From assembly GCA_944332375.1 (NCBI GenBank), contig CALVJU010000042.1, positions 1 to 27,297 of the forward strand: a stretch of DNA of 27,297 nt, in the 5' to 3' direction. Shown here one piece after another: positions 1-7,731 of this stretch (within the stretch, counting starts at the first letter, position 1; every line of letters begins with the position of its first letter). The notes under the pieces are model-generated. The model was given only the letters and a program-made list of their open reading frames with translations, ran no database searches and was not told the origin of the DNA. Made by a program: the position numbers and the translations under genes. The stretch comes from an uncultured Bacilli bacterium (lineage in GTDB: Bacteria; Bacillota_I; Bacilli_A; RF39; UBA660).

Positions 1-711
1 ATGGCAGATCAGTATTCACTACAGAAAGATGTGAGAAAAGAAAGTAATAGCTCTGCCTCTAGAAATCCCTATCCGAGTGGAATTACAAATGGATTGAGAG
101 CGAATTCGGCTAGTCAATCAAATGATGAAACAATGATCGCTGTTTTAAAAGAGATTTTAACAGATTATCTATCTTCAGAAAATATTATTTTGGATTTTGC
201 ACTTTATTGTGAAAATCGTGGTATCTCATCTTCTTCTGTTCGTAAAAACATGAGTAAGTATCGAATCAAAATAGCAGAATTGGTAAAACGATTTCGACAA
301 TTTGAGAAAGAAGATCATCGTAGTCAAATGGTATTGAATTTTATGACAGTTTTTGAACAACTAGTGGCATATAAGAATATGAAAGAGGCTTCTGGAGAAA
401 CCGCTGATCTATTAGATTATTATGAATTAGTTCCAACAATCTCTTTTTCAGTAATAAGAAAAGTTGCGACTCGTTATTTTGGAAAGAAGATCTATAATGT
501 TCTTAATTTTTATGCGAGCAATATTAGTATGACTTCTGTTCCATTAGAGGCACCTACTTATCTTCGTATTGAAGGTGTAGAATTTGATCAAGATCAAATT
601 TTGGCAGAAGTTCAAAAATTAGCTGAACTTGGTTATCCACTTTGCCAAGGATTATTTTTAGATCATATGCGTCGTGTTGCCAAAGAAAAAGCAAAAGAAA
701 AACATATTTAA
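1..711 (+). CDS. Unrecognised 236-aa protein upstream of polC
   Basis: I do not recognise this protein. The reading frame is open from the first base, an ATG, to a TAA. Because the window starts exactly there, the true start could lie upstream and no ribosome-binding site can be judged. The first 40 or so residues are polar and rich in Ser and Asn and look disordered. The rest (about 45-236) looks like a soluble, mostly helical domain, with a basic stretch around residues 75-105 that could be helix-turn-helix-like (weak inference) and a Lys-rich tail. There is no signal peptide, membrane segment or cysteine-pair metal site. It is followed by a terminator and lies on the same strand as polC, with polC's own promoter in between, so shared function is not implied. 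Real gene: likely. Function: unknown. Confidence 0.7.
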   Translation: MADQYSLQKDVRKESNSSASRNPYPSGITNGLRANSASQSNDETMIAVLKEILTDYLSSENIILDFALYCENRGISSSSVRKNMSKYRIKIAELVKRFRQFEKEDHRSQMVLNFMTVFEQLVAYKNMKEASGETADLLDYYELVPTISFSVIRKVATRYFGKKIYNVLNFYASNISMTSVPLEAPTYLRIEGVEFDQDQILAEVQKLAELGYPLCQGLFLDHMRRVAKEKAKEKHI

Positions 712-716
712 AAATG

Positions 717-748
717 TGCAGAAAAGATTTTCTTCTGCATTTTTTTTT
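717..748 (+). terminator. Intrinsic terminator after the first gene
   Basis: A 7-bp perfect stem (TGCAGAA at 717-723 with TTCTGCA at 733-739) closes a 9-nt loop and is followed by an unbroken run of nine T (740-748). It lies 5 nt after the upstream stop codon and ends at the polC promoter. Confidence 0.85.
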
Positions 749-770
749 GGTACAATAACAATTAGGGTGA
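748..770 (+). promoter_or_regulatory. polC extended -10 promoter and ribosome-binding site
   Basis: TGGTACAAT at 748-756 is an extended -10 element (TGn plus TACAAT). It begins on the last T of the terminator run, and there is no good -35. The Shine-Dalgarno AGGGTGA at 764-770 continues as GGTGATC, matching the extended 16S rRNA tail complement, and ends 8 nt before the ATG. The predicted leader is only about 15 nt. Confidence 0.55.
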
Positions 771-778
771 TCTAGAAG

Positions 779-3700
779 ATGAATGATAAATTAGAAATTT
801 TATGTAAGCAATTACAATTGTCAGAAGAAGAAAAAAATCATTTCCAAGGTGGATTATTAAATCGAATTATAGGAAATCACGGACATGATGAATATCGTTT
901 CTATATTCATCTGGATCATACACTACCATTGGATTTATATTTATCTTTTCAAGAAAAATTAAGAGCAGCTTTTCCAACATGTAGAACAGTTTCTGCTTCT
1001 TTTCAAGTGGAAAAACCATCTGCGGAGTTATTCTTAATTTATTTTAAACATTTTTTAGAAGAATTAAAACAAGAAAATCCATTAGTAGAATTATTATTGG
1101 ATGCAAAGGTTTCTTATGAAGACGGCTATGTAGTATTGACAGTAAGTAATCAAGCAGAGGAAATGAAGTTTCGTTCTATTGAAGAAGAAGTGAGAAATAA
1201 ATTAAAGAAAGCGGGTTATCAAGAAATTACATTTGAAGTAAAGATTGATACAGAACAGAGTTTGGAAATGCAACGAGAAATTGAAAAAACGTTAATTGAA
1301 GAGGTACGAAAAGTAGAAGCAACACCCATTCAGGTTTCTACTCCAGAAGAACCAAAGAAACAATCATTTAAGGGAAATTATAAAAGAAAAACAGTTACAG
1401 ATACCTCTAATCCTGATGTTGTATTTGGTAGAGCAATTGATACGGATCCTATTACCATTCACGATATTATTGCAGAAATGAATAATATTACAATAGAGGG
1501 AACTATTTTTGGAATCGATGTCCGTGATACGAAAACAGAGTTAAAAATTGTGACTTTGAAAGTTACGGATTATACAGATAGTATTTATGTAAAATTATTT
1601 TTACATGATGAGGAAGAAGCAAACTTGGTTTTACCTAAATTAAAAGAGGGAAAATTTTATTTATTCCGTGGAAATATAAAGGATGATCAATACTCAAAAG
1701 AATTGACTTTTACGGCTCGTGATATTCTCCTTTTAGATAAGCAGATTCAACAGCGAGAAGATCATGCACCAGTAAAGCGAGTAGAGTTACATGCCCACAC
1801 GAAAATGAGTCAAATGGACGGTGTTGTGGAAGCGAAAGATCTTGTGAAAACAGCCCGTAGATGGGGACATAAGGCAATTGCAATTACTGATCATAATGGT
1901 GCTCAAGCCTTTCCAGATGTCTATCATTTGATTTGTGATATCAATAAAGGGTTAAAAGAGGGAGAAGAACCTTTTAAAGCAATTTATGGAACAGAATTAA
2001 CAATGATTGACGATGAAGTAAACATTGTTGTTCGTCCTAACGATTCTGTATTATTAGATAATACTTATGTGGTATTTGATTTTGAAACAACTGGTTTTAA
2101 TGCCGGTGGTGGTGATTCGATTATTGAAATCGGAGCAGTAAAGTTACATAATGGTGAGATTATCGAAAAGTATGATGAGTTGATTAATCCAGGTAGAAAA
2201 TTACCGCAAAAAATTATTGACGTGACGAATATTACGGATGCGATGTTAGAAGGAAAAGACAACGAAGAAAATGCAATCAAGCGATTTATTGAATGGTTTG
2301 GCGATTTACCAATGGTTGCTCATAATGCGAAATTTGACGTTTCTTTCCTAGAAATGGCATACAGAAAATATAATCTAGGAACGTTTCAAAATCCTGTGAT
2401 TGATACTTTGGAATTGTCACGTACATTAGATAATACGTTTGCTAGACATAGTTTGTCTGCACTGGTAAAAAGATATAATGTTCCTTGGGACGAATCTGCT
2501 CATCATCGAGGAGATTATGATGCGGAAGGAACTGCACTAGTATTTCACAAAATGATGAAGAAATTATCTGATCGTAATTTAGAAAAGATGACAGATTTAG
2601 ATAAGTTAGTATCTAAAGATGAAATTCACAAATATGGACGTCCATATCATATTAATATTTTATGTAAAAATAAAACGGGTTTAAAAAATTTATTTAAGAT
2701 TATTTCTCTAGCAAACACAAAATATTTGTATAAAACTCCACGAATTTTAAGAAGTGAAATTCAGAGATTAAGAGAAGGATTATTAATTAGTAGTGGTTGT
2801 TATGAAAGTGAAATTTTTACTCAAGCACGAAGTAAGAGTGAAGAAGAATTAAGTAATATGATACGTTTTTATGATTATGTAGAAGTCCAACCGCCAGAGT
2901 GTTATGATCATTTACTGCAGATGAATGATTTCGCAAATAAACAAGAATTGATTGATAACATCAAAAAGATTATTCATACAACAAGAGATGCTGGAAAATT
3001 AATTGTCGCAACTGGTGATGTACATCATTTAAATCGCGAAGACAAGTTATATCGTGAAATTATTGTGAATCAAAAAGTACCTGGTGGTGGAAGACATCCA
3101 CTAGCCCGTAGTAATATTCGTGAAATTCCATCACAACATTTTAGAACAACAGATGAGATGTTAGAAGACTTTAGTTTTTTAGATGATGATTTAAGAGAAG
3201 AAATTGTGATAACGAATCCGAATAAGATTGCCGATATGGTAGATATTATTGAAGTCATTATTGAAACAGGAGGTATTCCATTTTCTCCTAAGATTGAAAA
3301 TTCAGTTGAAACTGTAAAAGAATTAGTATATGGAAAAGCTCATTCTATCTATGGAGATCCTCTTCCAGAATTGATTAGTAATCGTATTGAACAAGAATTA
3401 AAAGGAATTATCGGTGGTGGATTCGACGTTATTTATTTGATTGCGCAAAAATTAGTAAAACATTCTAATGACGATGGATATTTAGTTGGTAGCCGTGGTT
3501 CTGTTGGAAGTAGTTTCGTTGCGACAATGATGGGAATTACGGAAGTAAATCCATTGCCGGCTCATTATGTTTGTCCAAATTGTAAACATAGTATTTTTGA
3601 AGAGAATGGAGAAACATTAGGATCTAAATATTCTAGTGGATTTGACTTACCGAATCGTGCGTGTCCAAAGTGTGGAACTATGATGAATAAAGATGGGCAA

Positions 3701-5185
3701 GACATGCCTTTCGCGACGTTCTTAGGATTCAATGCAGATAAAGTACCTGATATTGATTTGAATTTCTCAGGAGATTATCAATGGAAAGCCCATGAATATA
3801 CTAAAGTATTATTCGGTGTTGATAACGTTTATCGTGCAGGTACGATTGGTACAGTGGCCGATAAAACAGCATTTGGTTTTGTAAAAGGGTATTGTGAAGA
3901 TAAAGGAATTATGATGCGTACAGCGGAAGTAGAGCGTATTGCACTAGGTTGTACTGGTGTAAAAAGAACAACAGGACAACATCCAGGAGGAATTGTCGTT
4001 ATCCCGGGATATATGGATGTATTTGATTTTACTCCGTTCCAATACCCTGCAGATGATCCAACGAGTTTATGGCGTACAACGCACTTTGATTATCATGCCA
4101 TTGATCAAGATGTATTAAAACTAGATATTTTGGGTCACGTTGATCCAACACATTTACGTATGTTACAAGATTTATCTGGTATGGATGTGACTAAAGTTCC
4201 ATTAGATGATAAAGAAACGATGGCGATCTTCTGTGGACCGGAACCATTAGGAGTTACTCCTGAACAGATTAATTGTCCAACAGGGACATTAGGAATTCCA
4301 GAATTTGGTACAAAATTTACCATTCAAATGTTAGTAGATACCAAACCGACGACATTTTCAGAATTGATTAAGATTTCTGGTCTTTCTCATGGTACAGATG
4401 TATGGTTAGGAAATGCCCAAGAATTAATTCGTAACAATGTCGTTCCATTTAAAGAAGTAATTGGATGTCGTGATGATATCATGGTATATTTGATGTATAA
4501 TGGAATGGAACCAAAGAAAGCATTTAAAATTATGGAATTTGTTCGTAAAGGAAAAGCTAGTAAACAACCAGAACAGTGGCAAGAATATAAAAAGGATATG
4601 GAAGAAGCAGGAATTGAATCATGGTTTATCGATTCTTGTGGAAAAATTAAGTACATGTTCCCAAAAGCTCATGCTGCAGCTTATGTAATTAGTGCTTTCC
4701 GTGTTGCTTATTTTAAAGTTCATTATCCACTTTGGTATTATTGTTCTTATTTCTCTGTTCGTGTTGACGATTTTGATATTGAAACAATGATCAAAGGATA
4801 TGATGCGATTAAAAATAAAATTGCAGAACTAGAGGCAAAAGGAAAAGAAGCAACAAATAAAGAAATCAATATTATTGAAACTTTAAAAATCGCTTTAGAA
4901 GCAACAGCGCGTGGAATTCAATTTGCACCATTATCAGTAACGGAAAGTGGAGCAAAGAATTTTGTGATTAAAGATGATCATACTTTGATACCACCATTCC
5001 GTACCATTGATGGACTAGGTCTTACTGTTGCAGAAAAGATAGTTGAAGAGCGTGAAAAGAATGAATTTTTGAGTATTGAAGATTTACAAAAAAGAGGAAA
5101 AGTTTCTGCAACGTTGATTGAGAAAATGAGAATGATGGGAATGCTAGATAATATGGATGAATCTAGTCAACTTAGTTTATTTTAA
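779..5185 (+). CDS. polC: DNA polymerase III alpha subunit, Gram-positive PolC type
   Basis: Replicative DNA polymerase with built-in 3'-5' proofreading, acting at the replication fork with the clamp and clamp loader. At 1468 aa it is close to the usual PolC length of about 1440. Domains in order: an N-terminal region; an OB-fold (about 220-325); a PHP domain opening with LHAHTKMS near residue 336; a DnaQ-type exonuclease inserted in PHP from about 430, with VVFDFETTG, HNAKFD and HRGDYDAEG supplying the acidic and His catalytic residues; the rest of PHP; a zinc-binding insertion with two CPxC pairs (CPNC near 931, CPKC further on); the palm with PDIDLNF near 990 carrying catalytic aspartates; then fingers and a helix-hairpin-helix tail. 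The ATG has a strong ribosome-binding site. The domain order with the inserted exonuclease separates PolC from DnaE. Identification is secure. Confidence 0.98.
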   Translation: MNDKLEILCKQLQLSEEEKNHFQGGLLNRIIGNHGHDEYRFYIHLDHTLPLDLYLSFQEKLRAAFPTCRTVSASFQVEKPSAELFLIYFKHFLEELKQENPLVELLLDAKVSYEDGYVVLTVSNQAEEMKFRSIEEEVRNKLKKAGYQEITFEVKIDTEQSLEMQREIEKTLIEEVRKVEATPIQVSTPEEPKKQSFKGNYKRKTVTDTSNPDVVFGRAIDTDPITIHDIIAEMNNITIEGTIFGIDVRDTKTELKIVTLKVTDYTDSIYVKLFLHDEEEANLVLPKLKEGKFYLFRGNIKDDQYSKELTFTARDILLLDKQIQQREDHAPVKRVELHAHTKMSQMDGVVEAKDLVKTARRWGHKAIAITDHNGAQAFPDVYHLICDINKGLKEGEEPFKAIYGTELTMIDDEVNIVVRPNDSVLLDNTYVVFDFETTGFNAGGGDSIIEIGAVKLHNGEIIEKYDELINPGRKLPQKIIDVTNITDAMLEGKDNEENAIKRFIEWFGDLPMVAHNAKFDVSFLEMAYRKYNLGTFQNPVIDTLELSRTLDNTFARHSLSALVKRYNVPWDESAHHRGDYDAEGTALVFHKMMKKLSDRNLEKMTDLDKLVSKDEIHKYGRPYHINILCKNKTGLKNLFKIISLANTKYLYKTPRILRSEIQRLREGLLISSGCYESEIFTQARSKSEEELSNMIRFYDYVEVQPPECYDHLLQMNDFANKQELIDNIKKIIHTTRDAGKLIVATGDVHHLNREDKLYREIIVNQKVPGGGRHPLARSNIREIPSQHFRTTDEMLEDFSFLDDDLREEIVITNPNKIADMVDIIEVIIETGGIPFSPKIENSVETVKELVYGKAHSIYGDPLPELISNRIEQELKGIIGGGFDVIYLIAQKLVKHSNDDGYLVGSRGSVGSSFVATMMGITEVNPLPAHYVCPNCKHSIFEENGETLGSKYSSGFDLPNRACPKCGTMMNKDGQDMPFATFLGFNADKVPDIDLNFSGDYQWKAHEYTKVLFGVDNVYRAGTIGTVADKTAFGFVKGYCEDKGIMMRTAEVERIALGCTGVKRTTGQHPGGIVVIPGYMDVFDFTPFQYPADDPTSLWRTTHFDYHAIDQDVLKLDILGHVDPTHLRMLQDLSGMDVTKVPLDDKETMAIFCGPEPLGVTPEQINCPTGTLGIPEFGTKFTIQMLVDTKPTTFSELIKISGLSHGTDVWLGNAQELIRNNVVPFKEVIGCRDDIMVYLMYNGMEPKKAFKIMEFVRKGKASKQPEQWQEYKKDMEEAGIESWFIDSCGKIKYMFPKAHAAAYVISAFRVAYFKVHYPLWYYCSYFSVRVDDFDIETMIKGYDAIKNKIAELEAKGKEATNKEINIIETLKIALEATARGIQFAPLSVTESGAKNFVIKDDHTLIPPFRTIDGLGLTVAEKIVEEREKNEFLSIEDLQKRGKVSATLIEKMRMMGMLDNMDESSQLSLF

Positions 5186-5186
5186 G

Positions 5187-5211
5187 AAAGTAGGCAATCA
5201 GTCTACTTTTT
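5187..5211 (+). terminator. Terminator of polC at a convergent junction
   Basis: AAAGTAGGC (5187-5195) pairs with GTCTACTTT (5201-5209), 9 bp including one G-T, around the 5-nt loop AATCA, followed by TT. It begins 2 nt after the polC stop and overlaps the stop codon of the convergent minus-strand gene. The T tail is short, so efficiency is uncertain. Confidence 0.65.
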
Positions 5212-5599
5212 AAATTTCTGGATTTTCATTACTACTAGGATTATCAATGGGATCTTGAATTACAACATATAATACGATAATCGCACCAATGGTAGTTAAG
5301 ATGGAAGCAAAACTTTGAAGAGATAATAGAGTTGTGTCTTCCTGATTTTCTCGGGCACTTTGTAAGGTGATGAAATTGACGTAAAGAAATATTGAGGTTA
5401 GAATTAAAATGGCAAAGTGATTAAAAATATTCAACCTTCTTGCTTCCTCTGGTGTAATCATAGTACTTTTATTTTGAACAGTTTGTTTTCTATAGTGGGT
5501 GAGATAGATGGCAACTGCGGTAGTAATTAAATAACAAAAAGAGGCAAATTCTTGAATATTTAAAAGTGTAATTTGATCAATATTACTACTATTTTTCAT
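5210..5599 (-). CDS. Small three-helix membrane protein of unknown function
   Basis: I do not recognise this 129-aa protein. Three hydrophobic segments are visible: about residues 17-35, 58-79 and 95-113. A basic, hydrophilic loop lies between the first two, and an acidic Asn/Pro/Glu-rich tail follows the third. There is no signal peptide cleavage site. Its ATG at 5597-5599 lies inside the end of the upstream deacetylase gene (11-nt overlap), so the two are almost certainly co-transcribed and probably translationally coupled. A role linked to the cell envelope follows only from that arrangement. It converges on polC, and the shared hairpin at 5187-5211 marks the end of both. Confidence 0.75.
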   Translation of the reverse strand: MKNSSNIDQITLLNIQEFASFCYLITTAVAIYLTHYRKQTVQNKSTMITPEEARRLNIFNHFAILILTSIFLYVNFITLQSARENQEDTTLLSLQSFASILTTIGAIIVLYVVIQDPIDNPSSNENPEI

Positions 5600-6866
5600 A
5601 TGCTCTCATTTGTTTGATTTTTTCTAACTCAGTGACTGTCACAAATTGGTAGTCTTCTTTTTCTAATTTTTTTAATAGTTGTTCTAGAATATTTACAGTT
5701 TGTTTTTTGGTGTCATGCATGATAATGATACTGCCATCTTTTGTGTTTTTTATTGTTTTCTTCACGATGGTATCTACGTTATGAGATTCCCAGTCTCTTG
5801 TATCTACATTCCACATAATGACTTCTAATGACGTACTATTTCTCAGTTTATCGTTGACAGCCCCATAAGTAGGTCTTAAAAGACGTGGGGTTACTCCTGT
5901 TACTTTTTTTACAATATCTTGGGTCAATTGAATCTGTTCTTTTAGTTCTTCTTGGTCTAGTTTGGTAAGCCATTTATGACTGTAAGAATGATTTCCTATT
6001 TCGTTTCCTTCACGGACCATTCTTCGCATGGTGTCTGAATAAATTTCTACTTTATTACCAATTACGAAAAAAGTTCCACTTGCATCATATTTCTTTAACA
6101 CATTTAATATTTCATTGGTATAGTTACTAGGACCATCGTCAAATGTAATCGCAATACTTTTTTGATCTGGATCAATGATTCTTGTTGTTTTCTCAACAGG
6201 TTGATAAGTCTTTTTGCTTTCTCCTAGTTCTAAGTCAATCGTTAATCCTATTTGTTCGATGGGAATGGATACTTCCATAATATCAAAGTATCCAGCTGCA
6301 ATTTCATATGGATCAAAGTAAAAATAAAAATTTTCATGATCAAATGTAAAATGCAGATGTGAGATATCCGATAGTTCTTTTTTGGCCTGATCTAAAAGAA
6401 GACAATCTGGATATTTTTTTTGTAATTCTTTTAAAATTTTATCCTGTAACTTATCAATTTCTGTTGATGAGATCAGATCTTTGAGTGTTTTCATCTCATG
6501 ATCTTTTGTATCAAAAACATAAGTTGAAATTTCATATAATGGGTTGGAAAGGAGGGTGGAGTTTGAAAAAAAGCGGAGCGTGATGATTTCATAATGGTCA
6601 TCAACTTGGTGATATGTATAATCAATATTAAATTCTGCATCTTTTGCAATTTCCACAAATTCCTTCTGTTGTTCTAAAAAGTCTTGATATTTTTCTTTGA
6701 CATCCTTTTTTACGATTTGATCTAACTTAGAAATATTTGTAATGGGATATTGGATTGTAATATTGGTATTATATTTTTTTTCAATCATTGTTTTTACTTT
6801 TTCCTCTTGCTTCGTACACCCAGTGATCAGAAGTAAGCCAAAAAGGAGTATTAGGAATTTTCTCAT
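5589..6866 (-). CDS. Membrane-anchored polysaccharide deacetylase (PdaC-like lipoprotein)
   Basis: Predicted metal-dependent carbohydrate esterase (NodB family, CE4) that removes acetyl groups from cell-wall glycans outside the cell. From the chosen ATG it has 425 residues: a lipoprotein signal with lipobox LITGC (Cys17), then a domain resembling the DUF4163/DUF3298 region of PdaC and RsiV-type proteins (about 30-215, including FYFYFDPYEIA), then NodB from about 230. NodB motifs visible are TFDDGPS (about 240), the HSYSH metal site (about 292), RPTYGA, the WNVDTRDW region and IIIMHD. A TTG three codons upstream is also in frame, but it abuts the Shine-Dalgarno AGAGG (6876-6880), whereas the ATG at 6864-6866 is 9 nt from it, so I use the ATG. 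It heads a two-gene operon. Whether it acts on MurNAc, GlcNAc or another glycan cannot be read from the sequence. Confidence 0.92.
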   Translation of the reverse strand: MRKFLILLFGLLLITGCTKQEEKVKTMIEKKYNTNITIQYPITNISKLDQIVKKDVKEKYQDFLEQQKEFVEIAKDAEFNIDYTYHQVDDHYEIITLRFFSNSTLLSNPLYEISTYVFDTKDHEMKTLKDLISSTEIDKLQDKILKELQKKYPDCLLLDQAKKELSDISHLHFTFDHENFYFYFDPYEIAAGYFDIMEVSIPIEQIGLTIDLELGESKKTYQPVEKTTRIIDPDQKSIAITFDDGPSNYTNEILNVLKKYDASGTFFVIGNKVEIYSDTMRRMVREGNEIGNHSYSHKWLTKLDQEELKEQIQLTQDIVKKVTGVTPRLLRPTYGAVNDKLRNSTSLEVIMWNVDTRDWESHNVDTIVKKTIKNTKDGSIIIMHDTKKQTVNILEQLLKKLEKEDYQFVTVTELEKIKQMRAYEK

Positions 6867-6884
6867 ATTGATCAACCTCTGTTT

Positions 6885-6913
6885 TAAATATATTCTTTAT
6901 TAGGTGTTTTCAA
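6885..6913 (-). promoter_or_regulatory. Promoter of the deacetylase operon
   Basis: On the minus strand, TTGAAA (6908-6913) and TATTTA (6885-6890) are separated by 17 bp, and the -10 lies 18 nt before the ATG, matching the spacing at other genes here. The -10 is not a strong consensus match. Confidence 0.4.
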
Positions 6914-6964
6914 TACAAAAGAACTTTATTTTCTCATATAACATAGTAAAGAGGAAGTGTGAGT

Positions 6965-7357
6965 ATGGAGACCGTATTACCGAGCAGTTTTGTGAATTGT
7001 TTAATGATTAGTTTAATTTTATCTGTTGTAATGATGGCTTTGTTACAAAAGTTTAAAAAATTGCCAATCATTAAGAAATGTTGGCAAATCTGGATTTTAA
7101 ATTTAATCTTTTCTTTTCTCATTGGTATACCATTTTCAATGTCATTTTATGGGACTGGTTGGAAAGATAGTGTTTGGGTCAGTTTATTTTGCTTTATTGG
7201 GGCACCAACAATTTATGAAGTTTTAAAAAAGCAAAACTTGTTACAATATCATCCAGAGTCACTAAAAGAAGATGTCGTGGAAGTTCCAATTGAGAATCAA
7301 ATTCGTATTCCAAATAGAGTTTTAGAGGATGAAAATCAGAGTGGTAACGTTTCGTAA
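6965..7357 (+). CDS. Small integral membrane protein, function unknown
   Basis: A protein of about 131 aa with three hydrophobic segments (about 11-26, 42-58 and 68-86 counted from the ATG), basic residues between the first two, and a hydrophilic acidic C-terminal tail of about 40 residues. The size and topology recall small phage-type membrane proteins such as holins, but no phage gene lies nearby and I would not assign that function. Two starts compete: GTG at 6959 and ATG at 6965, both in frame. The Shine-Dalgarno AGAGG (6950-6954) is 4 nt from the GTG and 10 nt from the ATG, so I prefer the ATG without certainty. It is divergent from the deacetylase operon. No terminator is visible behind it; instead the compositionally odd 7358-7600 region follows. 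Confidence 0.7.
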   Translation: METVLPSSFVNCLMISLILSVVMMALLQKFKKLPIIKKCWQIWILNLIFSFLIGIPFSMSFYGTGWKDSVWVSLFCFIGAPTIYEVLKKQNLLQYHPESLKEDVVEVPIENQIRIPNRVLEDENQSGNVS

Positions 7358-7674
7358 AAGAACAATGTATAAAAGGCGAACAAAATAAAGGGAAAATGCG
7401 TAAAAAATAGAAAAGCAAAGAAAAGTAAAAATAAGAAAAAATGCAAAGAAGAGAAAATTATTTTTTTGAAAAAACGAAAAAAACCAAAAAAATAATTTGT
7501 GTAAAAAATACAATTTCCTTTAAAAATAAAGGATAAATGCAAAAACAAGGAAAAATAAAAAATGAAAAAAGTCAAGAAATGAAAATTGACATTTTTCTGT
7601 AAACCTGTTTTTTCTTGAAAAACAAGGGCTAATGAGAAGGGGCAAAAAAACTTTATTTTTTGTTCGCTTTTTTC
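7358..7674 (+). other. Non-coding, A-rich and C-poor region upstream of nrdD
   Basis: About 300 bp with no credible gene. Positions 7358-7590 on the plus strand are mostly A with G and very few C, in repeated A4-A7 tracts; 7590-7674 then turns T-rich. It contains a perfect 14-bp inverted repeat (7455-7498) and a 9-bp stem with one bulged base (7604-7627). A TTGACA at 7586 has no -10 partner. I see no NrdR-box pair and no riboswitch fold. Confidence 0.6.
7455..7498. repeat. Perfect 14-bp inverted repeat
   Basis: The arm at 7455-7468 (AAATTATTTTTTTG) is the exact reverse complement of 7485-7498, with a 16-nt A-rich spacer. The stem is almost entirely A-T, and neither side has a clear terminator tail. 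Confidence 0.85.
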
Positions 7675-7724
7675 TTGCTTTTTTGTATTGTTGTAGATAT
7701 AATGACTGTAGTTAGAGTAGGAGG
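7675..7724 (+). promoter_or_regulatory. nrdDG promoter and ribosome-binding site
   Basis: TTGCTT (7675-7680) and a perfect TATAAT (7698-7703) are separated by 17 bp. AGGAGG (7719-7724) ends 7 nt before the ATG at 7732. The predicted leader is about 22 nt. This excludes the in-frame ATG at 7660, which lies upstream of the promoter. Confidence 0.8.
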
Positions 7725-7731
7725 AAATGTT

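Noticed and set aside
2065..4656. Minus-strand and alternate-frame open frames inside polC and other large genes
   Set aside because: They overlap well-supported genes, lack ribosome-binding sites and show no recognisable protein features.
6959..7357. Holin or prophage gene
   Set aside because: Only size and three hydrophobic segments suggest it. No endolysin, tail, portal or integrase gene is nearby.
7441..7536. A 31-codon open frame in the A-rich region
   Set aside because: No ribosome-binding site, simple Lys-rich composition imposed by A tracts, and it crosses the inverted repeat; most likely chance.
7586..7591. TTGACA as a -35 element for nrdD
   Set aside because: There is no -10-like hexamer at 16-18 bp; the TTGCTT-17-TATAAT pair at 7675-7703 fits much better.
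7660..7731. An earlier ATG for nrdD at 7660
   Set aside because: It lies upstream of the promoter and has no ribosome-binding site; AGGAGG fixes the start at 7732.
7604..7731. NrdR boxes controlling nrdDG
   Set aside because: No tandem copies of the palindromic NrdR consensus can be seen near the promoter.
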